From positions 3,312,587-3,376,586 of the forward strand of contig NZ_CP012850.1 of the NCBI RefSeq assembly GCF_000802205.1: a DNA stretch of 64,000 bases. The letters run 5' to 3'. Positions 19,757 through 28,694 of this stretch are shown one piece after another. Source of the stretch: Candidatus Nitrosocosmicus oleophilus. GTDB taxonomy: Archaea > Thermoproteota > Nitrososphaeria > Nitrososphaerales > Nitrososphaeraceae. Position numbers and translations under genes: made by a program. The number at the start of each line of letters is the position of its first letter. Positions within the stretch are counted from its first letter, which is position 1. The notes beneath the pieces were generated by a model. That model was given only the letters and a program-made list of their open reading frames with translations, did no database searches and was not told the origin of the DNA.

Positions 19757-19981
19757 GTCTTATTAACCGGTGATTGTGCAACATTGCTATTTAAGAATAA
19801 ACTTTTTGAAAATTGTATCTCGTAGAAGAATGGCGTTACCAAAATCCATTGCAAGGTTCATACTTATGTCCCCACAAGATCACTGTTAAAGCAGTTTCCA
19901 TTTAATGCTTATGTTTCTCGATTGGTGTATAACCACGATATTATCATAGACAGCAATGGAAAATTAATTGGGAGTATTTGA
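19757..19981 (+). pseudogene. C-terminal remnant of a MEDS-domain sensory protein
   Basis: The DNA matches the 3' third of the intact gene at 34920-35600: TTAACCGGTGATTG, GAAGAATGGCGTTACCAAAA and TTTAATGCTTATG blocks recur in the same order and the frame ends at the same place. It carries an in-frame TAG just before EEWRYQNP and a small deletion after CPH. The similarity continues past the stop to about 20160, matching 35630-35800, so a whole segment was duplicated and then decayed. Confidence 0.75.
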
Positions 19982-20357
19982 GTATGTCAAATAAGCGAAT
20001 TACCTTATTATTTATTCTGGTTAGTCAAATTGATTAGATAAAATTAGGAAATAAATATTCATTAACTTATTACACCTTAAGGGTACTTGACTTCATACCA
20101 ATATTTTTCAGACCGAATTTATTGGACAAAGTTTTGAAGATCCTCATTTGAATACGTTCACTTTGACACGTTTTTTTGAAATTAGTAGATAACTTGATCT
20201 GATGAGTAAAATCTAGTGTAAAATACCAGAGGGACTGTTCTACAAAAAAATTTGTCTCATTTCAGCAATATAGATTAGAAATGGATCCAATGAAGGTATA
20301 TTGAATTCATGAATTATTCCATTTACTTTATATTATTTTACATATTCTTGATAATAA

Positions 20358-20863
20358 GTGAAATGGGTAGTTGATAAATTTAATAGATTTCTTAAAGATA
20401 CTAATTTTAAATATTACAATACCTTTTCCTTAAATAAGAATTTACTAATTTCAGGGATTTTGGGCTTTGTAGTTAGTTTAATCGTTGCCCAAATTACCTC
20501 CAAATATTCCGTCGACATCATCCTAAACTCTGCATTAACAGTAATAGCTGGTTATCTTACATATAAGAAGATTTTTGCGATCCTCTTTCAGTTATACAAC
20601 AAACAGAGTTATACAGAAAAATTGACTGGAAAATTAGATTTTCAAAAATTTAAACGAATTCTGATCAAAATGCTGTTGCTAGTTCTGTTTTTGATGTTAT
20701 AAATAACATTACGAATTTCATTCTCATGGTTCAGGTCCTAGAATTGAAATATCCACCAGTAGAAGCTACAACCATCTCTTCCATAATTTCTTCAGCATTG
20801 TCATTTGTCGTCATAAACATCATTGTAAGATACATTCATGTTTTTGGCTCACAGAAACTATAG
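20358..20863 (+). pseudogene. Small membrane protein split by a frameshift
   Basis: The first frame gives KYYNTFSLNKNLLISGILG, two membrane helices and stops at 20702. The phase change near 20672 opens VASSVFDVINNITNFILMVQ, a region ending RYIHVFGSQKL at TAG 20861-20863. Joined, the protein has about 168 residues and four membrane segments. No family recognised. The frameshift could be real or a sequencing error near ATCAAAATGCTGTTGC. Confidence 0.65.
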
Positions 20864-21019
20864 GTTTTTGATATTATAGTTCTTGATCCTGCATGTTAGG
20901 ATCGTTAGGATGTTTTCCATTTCTCCACTCATTTTTATCACCCTTTTTACCATTTTAATAAAGAAATTTTTGAATGCATTTCTTCTTGGAATTACTTCTC
21001 CATCCCAATAGTCAAACAT
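20858..21019 (-). CDS. Small charged protein with a probable A-run frameshift
   Basis: ATG 21019 begins MFDYWDGEVIPRRNAFKNFF. The annotated frame ends at 20858 after 53 residues. Inserting one A in the GGTAAAAAGGG run switches to the more protein-like ending KKGDKNEWRNGKHPNDPNMQ before TAA 20874-20876. The start and Trp/Asp/Gly pattern look like a conserved short thaumarchaeal protein (from memory). It is convergent with the membrane protein and overlaps its last bases. Confidence 0.5.
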   Translation of the reverse strand: MFDYWDGEVIPRRNAFKNFFIKMVKRVIKMSGEMENILTILTCRIKNYNIKNL

Positions 21020-21132
21020 TCAAATCACCTTGACAAATGTGTAAAGAATATTACAAATATATTTTTTTCTAACATTCTTGTTTTGAAAATAATAAAGTAA
21101 AATATAAATTACAGATTTTAAAATAAATAAAG

Positions 21133-21570
21133 ATGGTGATAGGTTATGGATACAAAAGAATTTGTAACAAACATCATCAACACAAACCAAAAAAAATAGT
21201 CAAGAGATTTAGATGCATGTCCAAACGAATGTCTGTAACCATACTATCTGTGCCAGGGTTGCTTCCTATGACCTCAGTCCCGAACATAGCAGTGACAGCG
21301 TATGCGCAAGAGTTACTATCACAAACTACTGATCCATGGTATCAATCGTTAGACATAGCACATTCCAAAGTACAGGCAGCTTTGTCTCCTGGTGCATTTG
21401 GACACGGTGTACCTGGTTTACACAATATGTCCACAAATGACATTCTAGTGCTCCTTGGATTAACCGCACTAGGATTTATGGCTGTATATATCGCTGTCAA
21501 TGTATTACTACGATACTTGAATGAAGGGAAGGTAAAGTTTGCGACTCGCTATAACGGGAGGATGATCTAG
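21133..21570 (+). CDS. Single-pass membrane protein with probable N-terminal frameshift
   Basis: The 145-residue frame has a hydrophobic segment near residues 34-57 (ILSVPGLLPMTSVPNIAVTA, signal-like) and a C-terminal membrane helix (NDILVLLGLTALGFMAVYIAVNVLL) followed by a basic tail. The first 25 residues are His/Lys-rich and odd. A second ATG at 21146 gives MDTKEFVTNIINTNQKK in another phase that runs into an eight-A tract; one fewer A would join it to the main frame. That start is more protein-like. Function unknown. Confidence 0.6.
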   Translation: MVIGYGYKRICNKHHQHKPKKIVKRFRCMSKRMSVTILSVPGLLPMTSVPNIAVTAYAQELLSQTTDPWYQSLDIAHSKVQAALSPGAFGHGVPGLHNMSTNDILVLLGLTALGFMAVYIAVNVLLRYLNEGKVKFATRYNGRMI

Positions 21571-21818
21571 AATGATCGCTCCATTCAATAATCCAATATT
21601 TATTTTCTTTTGTGAAATAAATTGACAGTTCATAATATTGCAAAAAAGTATAGAATAGTCAGCCGGATTAAATGTGAGGTTATCAAAACTTATACAAATA
21701 TCTCTATTTTTGTTATGTGGTGGCCCTCTCTAAATATTCTAGGTATTTTGATAAAGTTGCTTATGACAACGAAAAAAATTTTTTTATGTAGTTTTAGGAT
21801 TTTTGGTGATATAAAGAT

Positions 21819-22040
21819 ATGAGCTGTAATGGAATATGTGAAAGATTTAGAGCAAAAAAAATTCCCTCTGTTTCCTCTAGATACTCACAGGGACACAAAA
21901 GATGCAGCGTTTGCGAGATTTTTATACTATGGGACAGTAGTCCATATTGCCCCTGCTGCAGTTATAAGCTGAGAACCCGATCATTTCGTGGACTAGGAGC
22001 AGGCAAGAAAAAAAGAGAAAAATTAATTAAAAGATATTAA
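21819..22040 (+). CDS. Small two-knuckle zinc-ribbon protein, thaumarchaeal type
   Basis: The 73-residue protein has MSCNGICERFRAKK, then GHKRCSVCEIFILWDSSPYC and CPCCSYKLRTRSF, followed by a Lys/Arg tail. The CxxC and CPCC knuckles form a zinc ribbon. I recognise this start and layout as typical of a short protein conserved in Thaumarchaeota; its role is unknown, although the basic tail fits nucleic-acid binding. Confidence 0.8.
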   Translation: MSCNGICERFRAKKIPSVSSRYSQGHKRCSVCEIFILWDSSPYCPCCSYKLRTRSFRGLGAGKKKREKLIKRY

Positions 22041-22171
22041 ATAGGGGTAGAAAGATAACAATCCCACTTTGTTTATTACACATATAGAGAACAAATTGAT
22101 TTCATCGACATCAAATCAATTTATATTTTCATTAAAGTATATCAATATCGATTAGGCTGATTTCATACTAC

Positions 22172-22194
22172 CCCTGATAATATGATTCAGGGGC
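22172..22194. other. Short hairpin downstream of the zinc-ribbon gene
   Basis: CCCCTGA and TCAGGGG are separated by nine bases, and a second small palindrome (AAGAAAGCCTTTCTT) follows at about 22201. Together they could end transcription of the zinc-ribbon gene. Confidence 0.35.
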
Positions 22195-22320
22195 GAGATA
22201 TAAGAAAGCCTTTCTTGAAGGTAAAGTAGAGTAGACGGGAAAGTTGATTAACTTTCTTGTTCTCAATAAAGCCAAGTGAAATAACATATGAATCCCTTTT
22301 AGGTTTCATTAAACATGTCT

Positions 22321-22384
22321 CAAAAAGAATGGTTTTCACTCATGACTCTGTGTGTTGGCGGTATCCATTGCACATCATCACCTA
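22321..22384 (+). repeat. Left arm of a 65-bp inverted repeat
   Basis: This arm (starting CAAAAAGAATGGTTTTCAC, ending CACATCATCACCTA) is the reverse complement of 23290-23354 with one substitution and one A-run length difference. The arms enclose about 0.9 kb. Confidence 0.9.
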
Positions 22385-23289
22385 TCGTATATTATGAAAA
22401 AGCGGTATATACAATTTTCGATATTAATTTTGAGACAATCCATATCGTAAAATTAAAATTTGATTTTAATATTAAATATTCTATCATTGTTACTATAGAA
22501 TGATGATGTTTGTCACCTTTTCTATTATTTCTTTTTGGATGTCCTTTTCTGCATGAATTTTATTTTATTTCTGATGTCTTCATAATCAGTGTTGTCTATT
22601 ATAGATAAACCGATGTTAAACGAAAGATCAATAAAATTCAATTATTAGGTTCTAACCTCAAATAGAAAACGATAATTTAGATCAATAATAAATATTATTT
22701 TTCACCAGATCAAATTTACCTCTTGACCTCAAATCAAAGAGCAATACACAAGTCTAGGTCTTGGATATAGCAAGATAAAGTAATAAATGCTAGAATCATT
22801 CGGTCAGATGGTAGATACTTTTGATACATGGATTACCAAGTTATTAAAAGATTTAGAGGATGTCGAAAGAATAAAGTGAAAAAATAATGAAGCCATATAA
22901 TCCAGAATAAAACCCAAATATACCATCATTAGATTCATCGATAAATCTTAAGCAGCATATACTTAGAATTCTCCGATATCAACTTCGGCTAACCTATTTA
23001 TAAACTAAGGTTGATGAGTTTTTAGGAATTCTAAAAGCTGGCAAATAAAAGCGGAATCCTATCTAATCTAATCTAATCTAATTTACTGCAGGTTTTTCAA
23101 AGTTATTTTTCCAATATTTTTTGGCATTGGGATTGATTCATGCTATTTTTTTAGAAATTATTAAGATATTGAAAAGTCAAATATTGTATAAAGTAGGTCA
23201 AAGTTATTTTATTTTTAAAAGGTTTATGATAATAATTCTGTTTGAAAATAATAGTAAATTGTAAATATGATTTTAGCATTTTATTATAG
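22385..23289. other. DNA enclosed by the inverted repeat, no substantial gene
   Basis: About 0.9 kb with no open frame of normal length. It holds one 30-codon frame (22787-22879) and a CTAAT pentamer run (ATCTAATCTAATCTAATCTA) near 23060-23080. The weak similarity of the two arms continues a few tens of bases inward. Confidence 0.5.
22787..22879 (+). CDS. Possible 30-residue amphipathic peptide
   Basis: ATG 22787 encodes MLESFGQMVDTFDTWITKLL and ends DLEDVERIK. The helix would be strongly amphipathic. It is the only protein-like frame between the two inverted arms. A TATA-like GGATATAGCAAGATAAAG lies about 25 bases upstream. Evidence is limited to composition and position. Confidence 0.3.
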   Translation: MLESFGQMVDTFDTWITKLLKDLEDVERIK

Positions 23290-23354
23290 TAGGTGATGAT
23301 GTGCAATGGATACCGCCAACACACAGAGTCATGGGTGAAAACCATTCTTTTTTG
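23290..23354 (-). repeat. Right arm of the 65-bp inverted repeat
   Basis: Reverse complement of 22321-22384 (starts TAGGTGATGATGTGCAATGG). No target duplication is obvious outside the arms. Confidence 0.9.
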
Positions 23355-23394
23355 CAAATCTAGCTTAAGCAGCTAGAAGTATCAACTTCAGAAC

Positions 23395-23520
23395 TCAAAT
23401 TGGTCTGTTACCGGTTGTGATGCGGTGGTGAGTAATATTTAGAGTTCGAAGACAGACAAGTCTGACTCGCTTGTTTGTTTCGTTACTATTTTCTTTGCGC
23501 TATCACCACCGCTCATTCTT
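23395..23520. ncRNA. Hairpin-rich, GC-richer stretch, possible RNA gene
   Basis: The stretch stands out from AT-rich surroundings. GCGGTGGTGA near 23421 and TCACCACCGC near 23504 are perfect reverse complements enclosing about 75 bases, and GACAGAC/GTCTGAC forms an inner stem. A GTGATG box and a CTGA box are also present, as in C/D guide RNAs, but the spacing is not diagnostic. No open frame fits. It lies downstream of the Ehr operon end. Confidence 0.35.
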
Positions 23521-23655
23521 ATTCTTCTTACTCTTTAGCAAGAAATGTAATTGAAAGATATTACAGATTATTTCCAAAAGTATATTTGAAATACTTTAAA
23601 CTATACTGGAAACTTTCTAATGCGTCTTATATTATCTGTTGTAAAAGTAGAAAAA

Positions 23656-24603
23656 TCAGGGTTGAATTTTATTCATTGAGGTTAAAAGCCCGTGTATCAG
23701 AGCTTCTGGTCGTGGTGGACATCCTGGAATAAACACGTCAACGGGTAATATAGTATCAACGCCACCGGTCGTGGCGTAGGTATTCCCAAAAATTCCACCA
23801 CTGCATGCACAAGCACCAACGGCAATTACAATCTTAGGATCAGGAGTAGCCTGATAAGTTTTTTGAAGTGCAATAACCATATTTTGCGATACTGGACCAG
23901 TAACTAATAATACATCTGCATGTCGAGGAGATGATACAAATTGAACTCCAAATCGTTCTACATCATAAATAGGATTATTCAGTGCTGTTATTTCTATCTC
24001 ACAACCATTACATGAGCCACCATCAACTTGTCGGATCGCCAAAGATCTACCAAATAAACTATTGATCTTTTCTTTTAATTCATTACCAATCTTTTCGTAG
24101 GATAAATCATTGATATTTTTCTCATGTATAGTTACATTCATATTTTTTTCGTCTGGTTGTAGTGATTCCATTTCAACCAAATCTATTAATTGTTCTTTAT
24201 TCCTTGTTGCAGGGTTCAGGTTCTTTCCCATTCTAAATAAACTAGGATATGCTTCTTCACATCTACCACAGAGAAAACATTTTCCATTATCCAAAGTTAC
24301 TACGGTGGAGTTATTCTCTTTATCTCTTATTTTAATTGCATTTGATAGACAAATATTCTCTATCTTGTCTACCTTTTCATTTAGTTCAAAATTACAGACA
24401 TCTTTAGAAGGAACTATATTAATTTTACCCTTAAAATTTTCAGAAATTAAATCAAGTTCCTTAATCGGATTGGGTGTTGTTACACGTTTATTCTTTAGAA
24501 TGTTGTATTTATTTCTGTCCTTCGTATTAGGCCACAATAACCCGCTATAATCAAATCGGCTCTTATTTGGAACTGTGTGTGAGATATCCTTTTTCTCCAT
24601 CAC
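23656..24603 (-). CDS. Ehr-type complex small subunit (NuoB/HyfI-like) with degenerate ferredoxin domain
   Basis: The C-terminal half (residues 185-315) is the NuoB/HyfI subunit that holds the N2-type 4Fe-4S cluster and passes electrons to the large subunit: GGSCNGCEIE (C198, C201), GACACSGG (C265/C267) and PGCPPRP (C295). The N-terminal 180 residues contain a ferredoxin-like piece, ICLSNAI at 84-90 and CFLCGRCEEAYP at 109-120. The expected fourth cysteine is replaced by Tyr119, so a normal second 4Fe-4S cluster cannot form from this motif alone. The start overlaps the large subunit stop by four bases (ATGA). It is the last gene of the operon. Confidence 0.9.
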   Translation of the reverse strand: MMEKKDISHTVPNKSRFDYSGLLWPNTKDRNKYNILKNKRVTTPNPIKELDLISENFKGKINIVPSKDVCNFELNEKVDKIENICLSNAIKIRDKENNSTVVTLDNGKCFLCGRCEEAYPSLFRMGKNLNPATRNKEQLIDLVEMESLQPDEKNMNVTIHEKNINDLSYEKIGNELKEKINSLFGRSLAIRQVDGGSCNGCEIEITALNNPIYDVERFGVQFVSSPRHADVLLVTGPVSQNMVIALQKTYQATPDPKIVIAVGACACSGGIFGNTYATTGGVDTILPVDVFIPGCPPRPEALIHGLLTSMNKIQP

Positions 24604-26378
24604 AAATCGTTTCCTGAATAAGAGAGATCAAAACTCTTGTTGATAATTGGAAAGTCCGGAACAATATTATTATGTACAGCTAATTCTATCAGCGGCCAAT
24701 TACAAAATGAAGCTGTTCTTATTTTGTATCTGAAAATCCTATTGGTGTCTTTTCCAAGCATGACCCAATGCATTGTTTGACCTCTGTGGGATTCAGAATA
24801 CCCTAATGCGTTGTCATATGGTTGAAGATGATTTTTCAGATCCTCAAATGATAAACCATCATTATTATTGGTAAGATCATTATCAAGGGTATCGTTATTG
24901 GGACTTTTATCCAGGATATCAGTTGCCACTTTCTGAATAATATCTATCGAGTGTTTTATTTCAACTACTCGAATTTCAAACCTTGAAAGAGCATCACCTT
25001 TTCGTTTGTTCAACTCAACTTCATATGCAATCTTATCAAATATACCTTGAATATTTTCAAGATTAAGATAAGGGTAATATGAGTAGGGATGATTTTTTCG
25101 TGTATCAGTATCAACCCCGGCACATCTTGCAATTACCCCAGTGGCTCCTAATCTAATTACATCTTGATTTGAAATACTTCCTGTTCCTTTAAGACGGTCT
25201 ATAAAGGAGGACATATTATGTAATAATTTTACTAAAATTCCAAAGTCTTGGTGTATATGTGATAATTCTTTAATGATCAAATTTAGAATTTCCGATTTAA
25301 AATTAATTTTTACTCCACCAATACTGTTTATTCCAAAAAGGAGTCTACTTCCACTTAATTTTTCATTTATTCGCATTACTTTCTCTTTGAGTAAATTCAT
25401 TCTTGAACTTCCATATGCAAATCCCACATCGGTGCAGATACCCGCGATCGTCCCAATGTGGTTCCAAACACGTTCTAACTCTGCACAAATTGTCCTAATT
25501 TGCATAGCTTTCTTTGGAATTCGTATTGTCGCCATTCTCTCAATAGCCTGGCAATATGCCATAGAATTGGCTACTGATTCATCACCTGATATGCGCTCGG
25601 ATAAAAGCAAAGCCTCATCAATGGTCATTGTTTCAGCTAGTTTTTCGATACCTTTATGAGTATAGTATAAACGCGTTTCCAAGTTGACTATATTTTCGCC
25701 ATATACACTAAATCTGAAATGTCCAGGTTCGATGATTCCAGCATGAACCGGACCGACAGGTATCTCACTGATACCCTCACCTTCGACTTTTATAAATTTA
25801 TGATGATATTTTAAAGAACTTTTGATTTTTGTCTTAGTATCAAAATCCTTTCGAAGCGGAAAAACATTGTCTGGCCATTGTTCGTGTAAAACAAGTTTTC
25901 TTGCTTCCGGATTCCCTTGAGCAAAAATTCCAAACATATCGCATATTTCTCTTTCATAGTAGAATGCAGATGATATGTGTGATACGATACTAGGATACGT
26001 GGGCTTGTCCTTATTTGAGATTATAGAAGTCACAACGAAAAAAATATCTTCAGTTTCATTAGAAAAAACATGCCTGAGCATGAATCCATCATGCCTATCG
26101 TTCAAAGAATCAAATGTATGTTTCGAATTATCAAATTCAGCTTTTCTATCAATCCTATTTTCGATATGCCGTTCATCAGTACATATCATGGTAACAAGTC
26201 TGCATCCTAAATTATCATACAAAAAATAAATAACTTCAGTACTTGCTTCTGGGCAACTAGTCAATATGTGCAGTTCGTTGTAATTTTTGTCATAGATCTT
26301 CTGTATTTTTCCATTGAATTTTTCAAGGATTAACGATTCGTATTCAAAGATTTTTCTATTCGATGTGTTATGGCTCAT
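24600..26378 (-). CDS. Ehr-type complex large subunit, fused NuoC-NuoD-like, no NiFe ligands
   Basis: Residues 1-180 are NuoC-like (YYEREICDMFGIF, then FPLRKDFD). Residues 200-592 are the NuoD/hydrogenase-large-subunit fold (PVHAGIIEPGHFRF). In hydrogenase 3/4 the sites are RVCGIC and DPCxxC. Here the first is RISGDES (S264, E267 in place of Cys) and the last is DLSYSGND (S586, G589), so all four metal ligands are gone while neighbours still align. No NiFe site or C-terminal maturation tail is possible. As in complex I it probably helps couple electron transfer to ion pumping. It lies 95 bases after the HyfF-like gene. Confidence 0.9.
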   Translation of the reverse strand: MSHNTSNRKIFEYESLILEKFNGKIQKIYDKNYNELHILTSCPEASTEVIYFLYDNLGCRLVTMICTDERHIENRIDRKAEFDNSKHTFDSLNDRHDGFMLRHVFSNETEDIFFVVTSIISNKDKPTYPSIVSHISSAFYYEREICDMFGIFAQGNPEARKLVLHEQWPDNVFPLRKDFDTKTKIKSSLKYHHKFIKVEGEGISEIPVGPVHAGIIEPGHFRFSVYGENIVNLETRLYYTHKGIEKLAETMTIDEALLLSERISGDESVANSMAYCQAIERMATIRIPKKAMQIRTICAELERVWNHIGTIAGICTDVGFAYGSSRMNLLKEKVMRINEKLSGSRLLFGINSIGGVKINFKSEILNLIIKELSHIHQDFGILVKLLHNMSSFIDRLKGTGSISNQDVIRLGATGVIARCAGVDTDTRKNHPYSYYPYLNLENIQGIFDKIAYEVELNKRKGDALSRFEIRVVEIKHSIDIIQKVATDILDKSPNNDTLDNDLTNNNDGLSFEDLKNHLQPYDNALGYSESHRGQTMHWVMLGKDTNRIFRYKIRTASFCNWPLIELAVHNNIVPDFPIINKSFDLSYSGNDL

Positions 26379-26473
26379 TATTTCTTCAACCCCTCACTAC
26401 TCAAGATATTTAAATGCTTAATGCCTTTTGCCTTCTGAGCTATTGTCATTATTAGTCGATTCAGTCTCCATCA
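26379..26473. other. Spacer inside the Ehr operon
   Basis: The only long spacer in the operon. On the minus strand it could encode an 18-residue acidic peptide starting MMETESTNNDNSSEG, which is not convincing as a gene. It may hold an internal promoter or leader for the two electron-transfer subunits. Confidence 0.35.
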
Positions 26474-27997
26474 TCACACCTGGTTGAATATATGAACTGC
26501 ATCATTGATTAGAATGTTCAGAGGTTCAGGTATGTATATCCCAAGCATTATCACAAAAAAAACAAGCATTCCCATCGAAACTATTGAAAGATTATCGAGT
26601 TCTCCACTATTTATCTGAGTTTTAGGTTTGCCAAAAGACATAGTTACCAAATTTTTTATAAAACCGATAAATATTATAGCTAATAAGATTATCAAAACCG
26701 TGCTAGCCACCATATTATTGCTACTAAATCCGGAAGACAATATCATAAATTTACTTAAAAAGATGTTAAACGGAGGTAAACCTACTATTGCTAATCCTCC
26801 TATGAGAAACATAATCCCAGTAATGGGCATAATTGTAACTATTCCTTTTATTTTAAACATTGCTTTAGTTTTATATTTTTGGTTAATTTTTCCACTCGCA
26901 AAAAACATTAATGGTTTTACGATGGCGTGATTTATCATGTGCAAAAGTGCACCGTATATACCAACGAGTCCTCCAAACCCAAATGCTAATGTAACTATTC
27001 CTATATGTTCTACACTAGAATATGCTAACATCCTCTTCATATCCTTTTGAAAGAGAATTGAAAAAGTAGCAATTCCTACTGATAATAATCCAAAAATGAT
27101 CAATAAGTTGTCAGAGAATTCTGCACCTATTGCACCACTGCTAATTAGGTAGAAGCGAAGTATCCCATACAGAGCACAATTTAAGAGTACTCCTGATAAC
27201 ATAGCGCTTATTGGTGTTGGAGACTCGCTATGGGCATCAGGTAACCAAGTATGCATTGGAGCTATGCCCGCCTTTGTTCCGTATCCAATAATTATAAAAA
27301 TAAATGCTATTTTTACAATCATTGGATCAAGTGTTTTGGAGTTTTCCAGCATATTTGTCCAGTTTACCTTATCCTCTTCAGGTTGAACAGATACAAAAGG
27401 ATCATGAATATTCGCGTAATAAAAGAAAACAGTCCCGATTAGTGCAAATGACAATCCAACGGTAGCAATTATGAGATATTTCCAAGCCGATCTTATTGCA
27501 TCCTCTTTTACGTAAATCATAATTAATAAAACAGAAATCAGAGTGGTTGCTTCCACTGCAACCCATATTAGTCCTGTATTGTTCAAAATTGGAACTAAAA
27601 GCATTGTAAAAATGAAAATATTGAAGCCTTGATAGTATCGGATTAGATGTTTGTCATCAACTAGGCCATCTTGATATTGTTTTCCCATATAATTAACAGA
27701 GTAAATTGAGGAAACGAGACTGACAAAGGATATTAACAAGAGTACAATCATACTCAGTGAATCTATATAAAAAAACTCGTTGAATAGAGTAATTTTCTTG
27801 AAATCAACTATGTATAGGAACAGAAAAAAAGTCAGAAAAAAGATAATAGAAGTAGACAGGACACTTATGATTTCTATGAGTCTTTTCTTTTTGAAAATTG
27901 TTACTAGAATTCCACCCAAAATTGGAGTTAAGATAATTGACATTATTAAGGAAGTTTCAGGTGTCATTTTGATTAATGAATTGACCATACCCATCAC
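26474..27997 (-). CDS. Ehr-type complex antiporter-like subunit (HyfF/NuoN-like)
   Basis: A 507-residue membrane protein with about 14 helices. It has the proton-antiporter (Nuo L/M/N, MrpD) core: GYGTKAGIAPMHTWLPDAHS followed by ESPTPISAMLSG, with the conserved Lys and His of the ion channel, and a later HMINHAIVKPLMFFASG segment. It would be one of two ion-translocating subunits. It starts five bases before the end of the HyfE-like gene spacing, in tight operon order. Confidence 0.9.
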   Translation of the reverse strand: MMGMVNSLIKMTPETSLIMSIILTPILGGILVTIFKKKRLIEIISVLSTSIIFFLTFFLFLYIVDFKKITLFNEFFYIDSLSMIVLLLISFVSLVSSIYSVNYMGKQYQDGLVDDKHLIRYYQGFNIFIFTMLLVPILNNTGLIWVAVEATTLISVLLIMIYVKEDAIRSAWKYLIIATVGLSFALIGTVFFYYANIHDPFVSVQPEEDKVNWTNMLENSKTLDPMIVKIAFIFIIIGYGTKAGIAPMHTWLPDAHSESPTPISAMLSGVLLNCALYGILRFYLISSGAIGAEFSDNLLIIFGLLSVGIATFSILFQKDMKRMLAYSSVEHIGIVTLAFGFGGLVGIYGALLHMINHAIVKPLMFFASGKINQKYKTKAMFKIKGIVTIMPITGIMFLIGGLAIVGLPPFNIFLSKFMILSSGFSSNNMVASTVLIILLAIIFIGFIKNLVTMSFGKPKTQINSGELDNLSIVSMGMLVFFVIMLGIYIPEPLNILINDAVHIFNQV

Positions 27998-28001
27998 CTT
28001 T

Positions 28002-28679
28002 CTAATCTTCCTCCTCTGTATACTCTAAGACTTCATGCTTCTGATTAATGTCATCTATATTATCAAATGTGTATCCAATTCTATGTATCAGAATTGATGA
28101 TATTATAATTCCTACCAAAATATCGATAAATATGCCTATTTCTATAATGAGAGAAATTCCATGCGTGAGGGAGAGGACAAAGAGGAATAATCCATTTTCT
28201 ATTATCAAAAGACCAACTATCTGGTTAAGAGCAATCTTTCTTCCCACCATTACTATGAGACCTATGAGTAACAAGGAAATAGAGACTGGTAGAAAACTTG
28301 TGGCAATAACATCTATACCCAGGTTAATTTGCTGAGTTAAGAAGTAAGAAAATGCTATGAGGATGGTTGAAACAACAAGAGAAATACGTATGCTAATATA
28401 CGGCTTTGTTTCATTTTTGAAGTCGTAACTTATATTCTCTGTTACCTTTGTTAATAGTCTAGGTACAATCACAGCCTTTAAAGAAAAGGTGACAATTGCA
28501 GCCAGGTATATCTCCCAGTTATTAGTGATATAACCAATAACCACAGTAATTATGGTGAGTATAATAGTTTGATATTTATAAGCCTGAATCCATCCCAAAA
28601 AATCTCGTTTAATAACTAAAACTACAGTTGCTATCAGTAACGTACCTGACAGGAATATCAAAATATTGTTATAAATCAT
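28002..28679 (-). CDS. Ehr-type complex membrane subunit (HyfE-like)
   Basis: The 225-residue protein has about seven membrane helices. The central part GLIVMVGRKIALNQIVGLL, then IENGLFLF, resembles the NuoK/MrpC fold that HyfE carries. It ends with an acidic cytoplasmic tail (HEVLEYTEEED). It lies four bases from the HyfF-like gene and 15 bases after the HyfC-like gene, so one transcript is likely. Confidence 0.85.
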   Translation of the reverse strand: MIYNNILIFLSGTLLIATVVLVIKRDFLGWIQAYKYQTIILTIITVVIGYITNNWEIYLAAIVTFSLKAVIVPRLLTKVTENISYDFKNETKPYISIRISLVVSTILIAFSYFLTQQINLGIDVIATSFLPVSISLLLIGLIVMVGRKIALNQIVGLLIIENGLFLFVLSLTHGISLIIEIGIFIDILVGIIISSILIHRIGYTFDNIDDINQKHEVLEYTEEED

Positions 28680-28694
28680 TTCTAATCCATATCC

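Noticed and set aside
21622-21822. Protein gene between two small genes
   Set aside because: Only weak composition support, and it overlaps the promoter of the zinc-ribbon gene.
22315-23357. Two protein genes over the inverted-repeat arms
   Set aside because: Both frames are just opposite readings of the same repeat; neither looks like a protein.
24600-26378. Active NiFe hydrogenase
   Set aside because: All four NiFe-binding Cys are replaced and no maturation genes are in the window, so I call an Ehr-type complex.
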